Source of the DNA: Solirubrobacterales bacterium
GTDB lineage: Bacteria; Actinomycetota; Thermoleophilia; Solirubrobacterales; 70-9
DNA: 38,403 bases
Direction of reading: 5' to 3'
Assembly (NCBI GenBank): GCA_020438425.1
Contig: JAGQUQ010000016.1
Location: 1-38,403 of the forward strand
The translations under genes and the position numbers were made by a program. How positions within the stretch are numbered: position 1 is the stretch's first letter; each line of letters opens with the position of its first letter. Below the pieces are notes generated by a model, which had not been told where the DNA came from, did not search any database, and saw only the letters and a list, made by a program, of their open reading frames with translations. Below are positions 8,375 through 16,254 of this stretch, piece by piece.

Positions 8375-9085
8375 ATGCGTCACAATGTTCGCTCGATGGG
8401 AGGGATGGGCTCCAGAATTGCGTTGGGCCTGGCAGTCGCCATGGCTGCTCTGGGCATCACGGCAAGCGTCGCGAATGCGGCTGCCACGATCCAGTCGGAT
8501 CCGGAGGCTTACGCCTACTTGCCCGGCCCCTACGTCCAGGGTCTCGGTGAAACGGCGATCTTCGACAACAGCCTTTCGCCCGCGCTTCACGACGTGACCA
8601 CCGACCAGCTCGGTCCCGACGGGGGCCCGCTCTTCTTCGCGAGCGTCGTTCCCGGCGGACAGGTCACGAGTGTCAAGGGCACGGAGTACCTGAAGGCCGG
8701 CACCTACCCCTTCTACTGCACCCTGCACGGTTCTTCGATGAGCGGTGAACTGACCATTCAGCCCACCGGCAAGGCGAAGCCCCGCCCGTCGGTCAAGGCA
8801 TCGTTCGTCAATCAGAAGCTGAAGCAGGTCCGCAAGTCCGGAGTCCGCGTGAAGGTCCGCTCGGGGACCGCCAGCAAGGGAGTCGCCCTGATTGCCCGGA
8901 AGGGCAAGGCGGTGCTCGGCATCAAGCGCGGCCTCAGCTTCAAGGCAGGCCAGACGAAGACCATGACCGTTCCGCTGACCAAGTCCGGGCGTAAGGCGAT
9001 CAGCAAGGGCAAGGTCGTTCAGATCAGTATTCAGGCAACCGTCCAGTTCGGCAAGCCTTCGAGCGCAACCCGCAAGGTGAGGTAA
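8375..9085 (+). CDS. Secreted cupredoxin with C-terminal beta-rich domain
   Basis: The product has 236 residues. A signal peptide precedes 'ASVANA-AA' (~residue 36). The type-1 copper ligands are visible: H72 in 'ALHDVTT', then C115, H118 and M122 in 'YPFYCTLHGSSM', a C-x2-H-x3-M spacing. Residues ~130-236 form a Lys-rich, beta-strand-like extension ('VRVKVRSGTASKGVALIARK') similar to Ig-like stalks common in this bacterial group. ATG 8375 is used; internal ATGs at codons 8 and 11 also give a good signal peptide, and GGGAGG lies close to the latter. The stop is 4 bases before paralog 3, so the two form an operon. An electron-donor or copper-delivery role to that enzyme is an inference from linkage. 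Confidence 0.82.
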   Translation: MRHNVRSMGGMGSRIALGLAVAMAALGITASVANAAATIQSDPEAYAYLPGPYVQGLGETAIFDNSLSPALHDVTTDQLGPDGGPLFFASVVPGGQVTSVKGTEYLKAGTYPFYCTLHGSSMSGELTIQPTGKAKPRPSVKASFVNQKLKQVRKSGVRVKVRSGTASKGVALIARKGKAVLGIKRGLSFKAGQTKTMTVPLTKSGRKAISKGKVVQISIQATVQFGKPSSATRKVR

Positions 9086-9089
9086 ATCC

Positions 9090-10781
9090 GTGAAGTTTCG
9101 TCCCGTCTCCGTCCTGCTGTCCCTGCTTTTCGCACTCTTCCTCCTGCCGCAGTCAGCTTCGGCCCTGCTGCCCACGAGCTCGACCCAGTACCTGGACAAC
9201 GGCGTCCAGCGGATCACCTATCGAATCGGTCCGCTGACTGTGACCCCGGGCCAGAACCGGATCGCCTTCAAGCCGATCACCGGTGAGGAAAAGCCGGCCG
9301 AGGACGGCTGGCTGATCCGCCTCAAGCCGGACATGGTCGAGGAGGACGGCTCGATCCCGCTCTCGAGCAAGGTGATGTTCCACCACGGTGTCTGGCTCAA
9401 CTTTTCCCGCCGGGACGCGACCTCAGGTGGCCAGGAGCGTTTCTACGCAACCGGCGAAGAGAAGACGATCACCCAGTTCCCCGACGGTTACGGCTACGAG
9501 TACAAGGCTTCCGACACCTGGATCCTCAACCACATGATCCACAATCTGACGCCGGAGCCGATGACGCTCTACGCGCAGTACACGGTTGACTTCATCCCGG
9601 CCGACTCACCGGCCGCGGAAGGCATCAAGCCGGTCACTCCGATCTGGATGGACGTCGCCAACGGCGGGCTCTACCCGGTTTTCGACGTTTGGCGGGACAG
9701 CGGCGGCAAGGACGGCAAGTTCGCCTTCCCCGACGACGCGAAGAACCCCTACCCGAACGGGGTGAAGAAGAACGAGTGGACGGTTGATCGCGACGGTGTC
9801 CTCGTCGCCACGGCAGGCCACGTTCACACCGGTGGTCTTTACACCGACCTCTACCTGAAGCGCCCGGGCGCGAAGTACGCCGGGCCGAAGTGCGTCAAGC
9901 CCGCTCCGATCACGGTCAGGGGTCTCAAGGGCCTCGGGCCGAAGGCGAAGCAGCGGGTCCGCAAGTCCAACCGCAAGAAGATCCGTGCCTACAGCGCGAA
10001 GATGAAGAAGTACCGCGCCTGCGCCGACCGCATGCCGCGGGTCGAGAACGGCAAGGTCCACCTCTTCCGTTCACATGCGAAGTACTTCAACAAGAACCAG
10101 CCGATTTCGTGGGACATGGCGATGTACGGCACCCGGGACGACTGGATGGTCGAAGTCAAGAAGGGCGACGTCCTTTCGACCAGCGCCACCTACGAGACGA
10201 AGATCGCTTCCTGGCCCGAGTCGATGGGAATCATGGTTGCCTACATGGCCGAAGGCGAGAAGGGCAACGATCCTTACCGCAAACGGGTCGACTACAAGGG
10301 CATCGTCAATCACGGCCACTACGAGGAGAACAACGACCACGGCGGCGGGTTGCCCCTGGTCGGCCGCGACGCCACCAAGCTCCCCGACGGGGCCACGGCA
10401 GGCAGCAATCCCTTCGTGATCAGCGACTACATCTACAACGGCGCCGACTTCCGGCTGCCCGGTTCGCTCGGCAATCCGCCGGTCGTCAAGAAGGGCCAGA
10501 GCATGCGCTTCGAGATGTCGGAACAGGATCTTGAGGACGAGGTCTGGCACTCGCTGACCTCCTGCAAGACACCCTGTAACCGCTCGACTGGCATCTCATA
10601 CCCGATCCCGGACGGCAAGTTCCAGTTCGACTCCGGCCAGCTCGGCACCCTGCCGGGCCCGGACAAGGCACCGACCGTCGACCGGACCTGGTGGGAGACC
10701 CCGAAGAGCCTGCCCAAGGGCACCTACACCTTCTTCTGCCGCATCCACCCGCTGATGCGCGGCGCCTTCCGCGTCAAGTAG
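9090..10781 (+). CDS. Secreted PHM-like dicopper monooxygenase domain fused to a C-terminal cupredoxin (paralog 3)
   Basis: The product has 563 residues from GTG 9090, with AGGTGAGG 7-8 bases upstream. The signal peptide ends near 'QSASA-LL'. Ligand candidates in PHM order: H98/H99 ('MFHHGVW'), H151 ('HMIHNLT'), H244/H246 ('GHVHTGG'), M379 ('ESMGIMVAYM'); the cupredoxin set is H487, C550, H553, M556 ('FFCRIHPLM'). The Lys-rich insertion is short (~40 residues between C268 and C311). A further conserved Cys pair lies in 'SCKTPCNRSTGI' just after the first cupredoxin His and may be a disulfide. It follows the stand-alone cupredoxin by 4 bases. It has the same length as paralog 1 and is closer to it than to paralog 2 by the shared 'NFSRRDATSG' and 'WTVDRDGV' segments. 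Confidence 0.78.
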   Translation: MKFRPVSVLLSLLFALFLLPQSASALLPTSSTQYLDNGVQRITYRIGPLTVTPGQNRIAFKPITGEEKPAEDGWLIRLKPDMVEEDGSIPLSSKVMFHHGVWLNFSRRDATSGGQERFYATGEEKTITQFPDGYGYEYKASDTWILNHMIHNLTPEPMTLYAQYTVDFIPADSPAAEGIKPVTPIWMDVANGGLYPVFDVWRDSGGKDGKFAFPDDAKNPYPNGVKKNEWTVDRDGVLVATAGHVHTGGLYTDLYLKRPGAKYAGPKCVKPAPITVRGLKGLGPKAKQRVRKSNRKKIRAYSAKMKKYRACADRMPRVENGKVHLFRSHAKYFNKNQPISWDMAMYGTRDDWMVEVKKGDVLSTSATYETKIASWPESMGIMVAYMAEGEKGNDPYRKRVDYKGIVNHGHYEENNDHGGGLPLVGRDATKLPDGATAGSNPFVISDYIYNGADFRLPGSLGNPPVVKKGQSMRFEMSEQDLEDEVWHSLTSCKTPCNRSTGISYPIPDGKFQFDSGQLGTLPGPDKAPTVDRTWWETPKSLPKGTYTFFCRIHPLMRGAFRVK

Positions 10782-10787
10782 GCGTCA

Positions 10788-10802
10788 GGGCCAAAAGGGC
10801 CC
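10788..10802. terminator. Possible weak hairpin after paralog 3
   Basis: GGGCC (10788-10792), loop AAAAG, GGCCC (10798-10802) forms a short 5-bp G/C stem directly after the stop codon of the copper protein and before the LLM gene. There is no T-tract. Confidence 0.3.
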
Positions 10803-10829
10803 GAGTCATCGGTGTGAGAGCATCAGGTC

Positions 10830-12416
10830 GTGGCTGATTACGGGCATGACCTCGAGTTCGGGATCTTCATCCCTCCGGTTGCCGACCAGGTTTCCGGAGT
10901 CGTGGAACTGGCCAAGGTGGCCGATGTCCTGGCGCTCGACCTGGTCACCTTCCAGGACCATCCGTACCAGGCAAAGTTTCTCGATTCCTGGACGCTGCTC
11001 TCTTCACTGGCCGGAGAGACGAGCAACATCCGGCTGGCTCTGAACGTCGCCAACCTCCCGCTCAGGCCACCCGCAGTTCTGGCCCGCAGCGTTGCCAGCC
11101 TCGACGTGATCAGCGGAGGAAGGGCCGAGCTGGGCCTCGGGGCCGGCGCATTCTGGGACGGGGTCGCCTCGATGGGAGGCGAAAAGCGCACCCCCGGCCA
11201 GGGCGTGGACCAGTTGGCCGAAGCGATCGAGATCATCCGTTCGTTCTGGGACATGGAGAACCGCTCGGTCAACTTCGAGGGCGAGTACTACCAGGTGAAG
11301 GGAGCCCATCCCGGCCCGGAGCCGGTTCATCCAATCGGACTGTGGCTTGGGGCCTACAAGCCGCGAATGCTGGCCCTGACTGGCAGCAAGGCGGACGGGT
11401 GGATTCCTTCGACCGGCTATGCCGACCCGCCCGAGCTGCCTGAGATGAACGCCAGGATCGACGAGGCTGCGCGGGAAGCCGGCCGTGACCCCGGTGAGAT
11501 CCGCCGCATGTACAACCTGCTCGGCAGCTTCGGCTCGGGTGAGGGATGGCCCGTTGGTGATCCCGGGGACTGGGCAGAGCAGCTGGCGACTCTTACTCTC
11601 GAGCAGGGGATGAGCAGCTACATCCTTTCGGTCAGCAGCGAAGAGGTCCTTCGGACTTTCGCCGAGGAAGTCGCTCCGGCGGTGCGGGAACTCGTCGAGG
11701 CCGGACGGGCCCAGGGTCTGACAGCGGAGAAGGATTCCGCAGGCTCCGTGGAGGAGAAGCCCCCGGTGACCGCGCCACCCGCGAGCTCGGTGCCGTTCGG
11801 AGAGGGCAACGGAACAGCCTTTGCCGCGACCCCGACACCGGACGATGGAAGCAGGCTGAGTTCCGAGAAGCCCTGGGACGACAGCACCAGACCCGAAGGT
11901 CCGGTCGCGGACCCGGACCGGCTCTACTCGCCCGACGAGCAGGCCGCCGGCAAGCATCTGATCGACGTGCACGACGGTCTCCGGCAGGAGCTCGAACAGC
12001 TGCGCGGACTGGTTGCACAGGTCGAGCAGGGCAAGGTCGAAGCGGATGAGGTCCGGTCTTACATCAACCGGATGACCATCCGCCAGAACAACTGGACCCT
12101 CGGTGTGTACTGCGAGTCCTACTGCCGGATCGTGACCGGCCATCACACGCTCGAAGACCGCAGCGTCTTTCCCCATCTGCGCAGCAGCGTTCCGGAGCTC
12201 TCTCCGGTACTGGATCGGCTCGGGGACGAGCATGAGGTGATCACCGAGCTCCTGGAAGGGGTCGACCAGGCGCTGGTCAAGCTGGTCTCGGGGGAATCCG
12301 GCGGCATGGCTGAAGTGCGCAAGGCGGTCGATCTCCTGACCGACGCCCTGAGGTCCCACTTCTCCTATGAGGAACGCGAACTCATCGAGCCGCTTGCCCG
12401 GGTCGGGTTCTACTGA
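10830..12416 (+). CDS. LLM-class (F420/FMN) oxidoreductase fused to a C-terminal hemerythrin domain
   Basis: The product has 528 residues from GTG 10830. Residues ~8-290 are a luciferase-like TIM barrel: 'LEFGIFIPP', 'VTFQDHPYQ', 'LGLGAGAFWD' and 'PIGLWLGAYKPRMLAL' are typical of actinobacterial F420-dependent LLM enzymes. A Pro/Ser/Gly-rich linker spans ~295-370. Residues ~373-528 form a four-helix hemerythrin/HHE domain with metal-ligand candidates in 'DVHDGL', 'GHHTLEDRSVFPHL', 'GDEHEVI' and 'SHFSYEEREL', the expected H...HxxxE...H...H..E order for a di-iron site. LLM enzymes use reduced F420 or flavin; hemerythrins bind O2, NO or sense redox state. A joint O2/redox-dependent reaction is an inference. 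The 3' end overlaps the convergent thpR gene by 7 bases. Confidence 0.88.
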   Translation: MADYGHDLEFGIFIPPVADQVSGVVELAKVADVLALDLVTFQDHPYQAKFLDSWTLLSSLAGETSNIRLALNVANLPLRPPAVLARSVASLDVISGGRAELGLGAGAFWDGVASMGGEKRTPGQGVDQLAEAIEIIRSFWDMENRSVNFEGEYYQVKGAHPGPEPVHPIGLWLGAYKPRMLALTGSKADGWIPSTGYADPPELPEMNARIDEAAREAGRDPGEIRRMYNLLGSFGSGEGWPVGDPGDWAEQLATLTLEQGMSSYILSVSSEEVLRTFAEEVAPAVRELVEAGRAQGLTAEKDSAGSVEEKPPVTAPPASSVPFGEGNGTAFAATPTPDDGSRLSSEKPWDDSTRPEGPVADPDRLYSPDEQAAGKHLIDVHDGLRQELEQLRGLVAQVEQGKVEADEVRSYINRMTIRQNNWTLGVYCESYCRIVTGHHTLEDRSVFPHLRSSVPELSPVLDRLGDEHEVITELLEGVDQALVKLVSGESGGMAEVRKAVDLLTDALRSHFSYEERELIEPLARVGFY

Positions 12417-12967
12417 TCGAAGCGCTCAAGGACTTCGTATTCAGCTCCCTCCGGACGAAGATGTGACGAATAAAGCGTCACCGAGACCGCCTCGAAGGCG
12501 ATCGAGGGACTGACCGGAAGCCTCAGGCCCACCGGATCGAATCCCCGGCCAGTCCTGGCGCAAGTCAGGTGGGGCCGGTAGGGGCGGTCCTGCTTCCAGC
12601 CGATCGATTCATGGAGTCCGCGGGCGAGCCGGGCCTGCAGGGCGGTGAGCTCGTCTCGGTCATCGTGGATGTCGATCACCAGATTGCGGGGCCGGCGCTT
12701 CGGCAACCAGGCCGGGGCACCAAGCGAAAGTCCGCTCACCGGGCCGGTCGTCTCCGCGATGACTCCGATGATCTCCTCGATCTCGAATTCGTCCCGCTCG
12801 CCGAGGAAGGCGAGAGTGATGTGCGAATTCCGGGCCGGGACGACCCGCAGGTTCTCGGTGCTCCGCGCTATGTGACGCGCCCACGCCTCTGCTTCGGAGC
12901 AAACCTCGGCCGGCGGGTCGAGCGCGACGAAGACCCGCTGTCCCTGCTTCTGCCTCCGACCCTTCAC
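12410..12967 (-). CDS. thpR: RNA 2',3'-cyclic phosphodiesterase (2'-5' RNA ligase family)
   Basis: The product has 185 residues from GTG 12967. It belongs to the 2H phosphoesterase family and carries both HxTx motifs: 'HITLAFLG' (H49) and 'HLTCAR' (H133). These two histidines hydrolyse 2',3'-cyclic phosphates at RNA ends in known members. 'RVFVALDPP' near the N-terminus is also typical. The length matches the family. It follows the saccharopine-dehydrogenase-like gene by 10 bases on the same strand, so the pair may be one transcript. Confidence 0.9.
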   Translation of the reverse strand: MKGRRQKQGQRVFVALDPPAEVCSEAEAWARHIARSTENLRVVPARNSHITLAFLGERDEFEIEEIIGVIAETTGPVSGLSLGAPAWLPKRRPRNLVIDIHDDRDELTALQARLARGLHESIGWKQDRPYRPHLTCARTGRGFDPVGLRLPVSPSIAFEAVSVTLYSSHLRPEGAEYEVLERFDQ

Positions 12968-12977
12968 CCGCCGGAGA

Positions 12978-14114
12978 CTAGCGAGCCGGGTCGATCTCCC
13001 ATTCGAGTTTGAAGCGGTCGAAACCGGAAAGGAAATCGGCCGGGTCGAAAGCGGTGGCCGGGGCGAGGGCGCCGGTTCCGCGTGCTTCGCCCCGGGCAGC
13101 CCGGACCGCGCCTTCGACGATCAGGGCCGCGGTCAGGCCGTAGACGTCGGTGCCGGTCAAGGTCCCCCGCGCGCTCTCGCGGGCCGAGGTGACTTCGCAG
13201 GCGATCACGAAGTTCTCGGCCGAGCGTGATTCGGCATCCGCTCCCTCCGGCATCGCCGAGATCGCCTTCGACATCAGCTGGCGGAGCGGGGTGCGCATGG
13301 CCAGGGCGAGCCCCTTGGTGAACGCGGGCATTATCGCCTGGCTGGCCGGGTTCGGAGCGAACGACGCGACCGTCAGGCCGGTCTCCACGGATCGGGGCGA
13401 GAGATGCTTCGGAACGGTGATGTGCTCGCCCGAGGGGTAATGCATCATTTTCTGCCGGCCAAGCCGGGCCCCGAGCTTCCCGCCGAACGAGAAATCCGGC
13501 CGGGCCACCGCCTGGGAGGCGGGGCGAAGCGCGCGCTCGCGCCACTCGACGTCGCCGCCCTTGATCATCTCGATGCCGGAACGCATGGTCCCCTGACTGG
13601 GCTGGAAGGGGGCGTGATAGCCGAGGCGCACCTTGTCGACCTGCTCACCCTCACCCAGCGTGGCAGCAGTGAGAGAAGCCAGCATGTCGCCCGGCACGTA
13701 GTCGAACCCCATCGCCGGAATCACCACGGACCCGGCCTGAGCAGCCTTCGGACCGTAGGTGTCGAAAGCCAGGCGAATGAAGTTCTGCTCGCCGGTGGTG
13801 TCGAGGTAGGGCGTTCCGGCCTCGACCGCCGCCGCCAGCACCGGCTCGCCATGGAGTGAGAAAGGGCCGGCGCAGGTGATCACCGCGGCGCTCTCCGAGA
13901 AGAGTTCGCGCAGCGCGGCACCGTCAGAGTTCGAGACCGCCCGGATCTCCGGCGCGACCCCGGGATCGAAGGTTCCACTCAGCGCTTCGAGCTTCTCCCG
14001 GTTGCGGCCGGCTACGACGAACGGAACGTCCCGACTCGCGAGTTCTGCGGCGACGAGGCGTCCGGTGTAACCGGTGGCGCCGTAGACAGTGATCGGTCCA
14101 GCTTCGCTCGTCAT
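12978..14114 (-). CDS. Saccharopine dehydrogenase family NAD(P)-binding reductase
   Basis: The product has 378 residues. The N-terminus has a Rossmann nucleotide-binding motif 'VYGATGYTGRLVA' (residues ~9-21), followed by 'FVVAGRNREKLEAL', as in the saccharopine dehydrogenase-like/trans-acting enoyl reductase group of actinobacteria. 'TCAGPFSLHGEPVLAAAVEAGTPYLDTTGE' (outline, residues ~80-108) is also characteristic of this group. Members reduce lipid or lysine-pathway intermediates; the substrate here cannot be assigned. It is divergent from the crotonase gene, with 59 bases between. Confidence 0.85.
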   Translation of the reverse strand: MTSEAGPITVYGATGYTGRLVAAELASRDVPFVVAGRNREKLEALSGTFDPGVAPEIRAVSNSDGAALRELFSESAAVITCAGPFSLHGEPVLAAAVEAGTPYLDTTGEQNFIRLAFDTYGPKAAQAGSVVIPAMGFDYVPGDMLASLTAATLGEGEQVDKVRLGYHAPFQPSQGTMRSGIEMIKGGDVEWRERALRPASQAVARPDFSFGGKLGARLGRQKMMHYPSGEHITVPKHLSPRSVETGLTVASFAPNPASQAIMPAFTKGLALAMRTPLRQLMSKAISAMPEGADAESRSAENFVIACEVTSARESARGTLTGTDVYGLTAALIVEGAVRAARGEARGTGALAPATAFDPADFLSGFDRFKLEWEIDPAR

Positions 14115-14173
14115 TTTGTGGATTCTGCCATCTGGCAGGGGTTCGACCGGAGATCGGCGGTAGGCTGCGACCG

Positions 14174-15067
14174 GTGAGCTTCGAGACGATCCTGTACTCG
14201 GTCGATGGCCCGGTGGCGACCGTCACGCTGAATCGGGCGGAACGACTCAACACGATCGTGCCCCCGATGCCCGACGAAGTCGAGGATGCGGTGGGCCAGG
14301 CGACACGGGATCAGGAAGTGAAAGTGATTGTGGTCCGCGGCGCAGGACGTTCGTTCTGCGCCGGATATGACTTTGGCGGCGGCTTCGAGCACTGGAACGA
14401 GTACCTCGCCACCGAAGGCGAATGGGATCCCGGCAAGGACTTCGCCATGGCTACGGCGCCGGAGATGTCGCCAACCCAGAAATTCATGAGCATCTGGCGG
14501 ACGCCGAAGCCGGTTATCGCACAAGTCCACGGTTACTGTGTCGGCGGTGGCAGCGACTTCGCCTTGTGTGCCGACTTGATCGTTGCTTCCGAAGATGCGG
14601 TGATCGGCACTCCGTACAGCCGGATGTGGGGCTCCTACCTTTCCGGAATGTGGATTTACCGGCTCGGACTGGCCCGGACCAAGTTCCACGCTCTGACCGG
14701 CCGGCCCCTGAACGGCCGACAGGCGGCCGAGGTCGAACTGATCAACGAAGCAGTGCCGTTCGCGGACCTCGAAGCACGGGTGGCGGAACTCGCCGCCGAC
14801 CTGGCTTCGCTTCCCTCCTCGCAGCTGGCCGCCATGAAACTGGTGGTCAATCAGGCCTACGAGAACATGGGGCTCGCCTCGACCCAGACGATAGGCCCGA
14901 TTCTCGACGGCCTGATGAGGAACACCCCGGACGCGATCGATTTCATTGACCGGGCAGAAGACGAAGGGGTCGGCAGCGTGATCAGCGAAAGGGACAGGCA
15001 CTTCGGGGACTATTCCGAGGCACCGCCCGAACTCCAGCCGAATCCTGACAATGTGATCGAACCCTGA
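14174..15067 (+). CDS. Enoyl-CoA hydratase/isomerase (crotonase) family protein with atypical active site
   Basis: The product has 297 residues from GTG 14174. The crotonase fold is clear: 'VATVTLNRAERLNT', the oxyanion segment 'GRSFCAGYDFGGG' and 'VHGYCVGGGSDFALCADLIVA'. Classical hydratases have Glu in 'GGGCELA' and in 'FGQPE'; the corresponding positions here read 'GGGSDFA' and 'IGTPY', so neither catalytic Glu is kept. It may be an isomerase, dehydratase or other crotonase-superfamily activity rather than a 2-enoyl-CoA hydratase. A 60-residue C-terminal tail ends in 'PPELQPNPDNVIEP'. Its stop shares one base with the next ATG (TGATG), so it is translationally coupled to the LtrA gene. Confidence 0.88.
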   Translation: MSFETILYSVDGPVATVTLNRAERLNTIVPPMPDEVEDAVGQATRDQEVKVIVVRGAGRSFCAGYDFGGGFEHWNEYLATEGEWDPGKDFAMATAPEMSPTQKFMSIWRTPKPVIAQVHGYCVGGGSDFALCADLIVASEDAVIGTPYSRMWGSYLSGMWIYRLGLARTKFHALTGRPLNGRQAAEVELINEAVPFADLEARVAELAADLASLPSSQLAAMKLVVNQAYENMGLASTQTIGPILDGLMRNTPDAIDFIDRAEDEGVGSVISERDRHFGDYSEAPPELQPNPDNVIEP

Positions 15068-16242
15068 TGCCCCGGTCCGAGGCGCGCCGCGACGACAACG
15101 AAACCTTCGGGGCTTCCTCGCTCGAACTCTTCTTCGACCTGGTTTTCGTCTTCGCGATAACCCAGGTCTCGCACCTCTTGCTGGAACACCTCGACTGGCG
15201 GGGAGCTTTCGAGTCCGCCATGGTTCTGCTGGTTGTCTGGTGGGCCTGGCAGTACACAACCTGGGCCACCAACGAGCTCGACCCGGATCGCCTGCCGGTC
15301 AGGTTCGTGCTGCTTGTGATCATGATGGCCAGCCTGCTGATGGCCGTCGCCATCCCGGAAGCCTTCGGTGAAAAGGGCCTGCTGTTCGCGGCCTCGTATG
15401 TCTTCATCCAGGTGTTCCGGCAGTGTTTCCTTACCTTCAGTGCCGAACCGGGCACGATCGCCAGGCTCCGGGGAGTCCACATCCTTCAATGGTTCTGCTT
15501 TGCCGGGATCTTCTGGATCGGCGGCGCCTTCGCCGAAGGCGACACCCGGATCGCGCTTTGGCTGCTCGCCCTGCTGATCGATTACGGCGCACCGGTGGTC
15601 ACTTACTACGTGCCCTGGCTGAAGAAGGTCGGAACCCGGGCCTGGGAGATCTCCAGCGGTCACTTCGCCGAGCGCTTTCAGCTCTTCACGATCATCGCGC
15701 TCGGCGAGACGATCGTGTTGACCGGCGCCACCACATCGGGACTCGAATTCGACCTGACCACCGCCGCCGCTTTTGCCGCCGCCTTCATCAGCACGGCCTG
15801 CCTGTGGTGGCTCTACTTCAACTACATGGCAACGATTCTCGAAAGGGTTCTGGACGAGGCGGAGGACCGGACCGCGATCGGCCGGGACATCTTCACCTAC
15901 GGCCACATTCCGATCATCGCCGGGATCATCCTCTGCGCAGTCGGCGACGAACTGATCCTGGCCCACCCCGGCGATTACCTCCACACTCCAGAGCTGATCG
16001 CGGTGGTCGCGGGGCCGGTTCTCTACCTCCTTTCCTTCGTCACGATCCGCTGGAAGCTGACCCGCGGGTTCCCCTGGAGACGGGTCACCGGAGCCCTGAT
16101 CTGTGCGGGGATAGGGGTCTTCGCATATCTCGCCCATCCGGCAGCGCTGATTACCGGAGCGCTGCTGGTGCTCACTCTGATCGGGGTGATTGCACACGAG
16201 CATTTCTTCCGCTGGCACCGAAGGGATGCTCAGGGCGGGTAG
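15067..16242 (+). CDS. Low temperature requirement protein A (LtrA) family membrane protein
   Basis: The product has 391 residues, mostly hydrophobic, with about ten predicted membrane helices. The N-terminal 'SSLELFFDLVFVFAITQVSH' is the family signature, and 'HFAERFQLFTIIALGETIV' (residues ~199-217) is the second conserved block. LtrA was named from a Listeria mutant impaired at low temperature; the molecular function is not established. The gene overlaps the crotonase stop and is followed 13 bases later by the acyltransferase, suggesting a three-gene transcript. Confidence 0.92.
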   Translation: MPRSEARRDDNETFGASSLELFFDLVFVFAITQVSHLLLEHLDWRGAFESAMVLLVVWWAWQYTTWATNELDPDRLPVRFVLLVIMMASLLMAVAIPEAFGEKGLLFAASYVFIQVFRQCFLTFSAEPGTIARLRGVHILQWFCFAGIFWIGGAFAEGDTRIALWLLALLIDYGAPVVTYYVPWLKKVGTRAWEISSGHFAERFQLFTIIALGETIVLTGATTSGLEFDLTTAAAFAAAFISTACLWWLYFNYMATILERVLDEAEDRTAIGRDIFTYGHIPIIAGIILCAVGDELILAHPGDYLHTPELIAVVAGPVLYLLSFVTIRWKLTRGFPWRRVTGALICAGIGVFAYLAHPAALITGALLVLTLIGVIAHEHFFRWHRRDAQGG

Positions 16243-16254
16243 ATTTCCCGGGTC

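Noticed and set aside
2441..10781. Multicopper oxidase (laccase) or lytic polysaccharide monooxygenase as identity of the copper proteins
   Set aside because: The four HxH/HCH motifs of multicopper oxidases are absent, and after signal cleavage the N-terminal residue is not the His needed for an LPMO histidine brace.
12410..12416. Short 3'-3' overlap of the LLM-hemerythrin and thpR genes (also 34165-34168)
   Set aside because: Small convergent overlaps are ordinary in compact actinobacterial genomes; not evidence of regulation.
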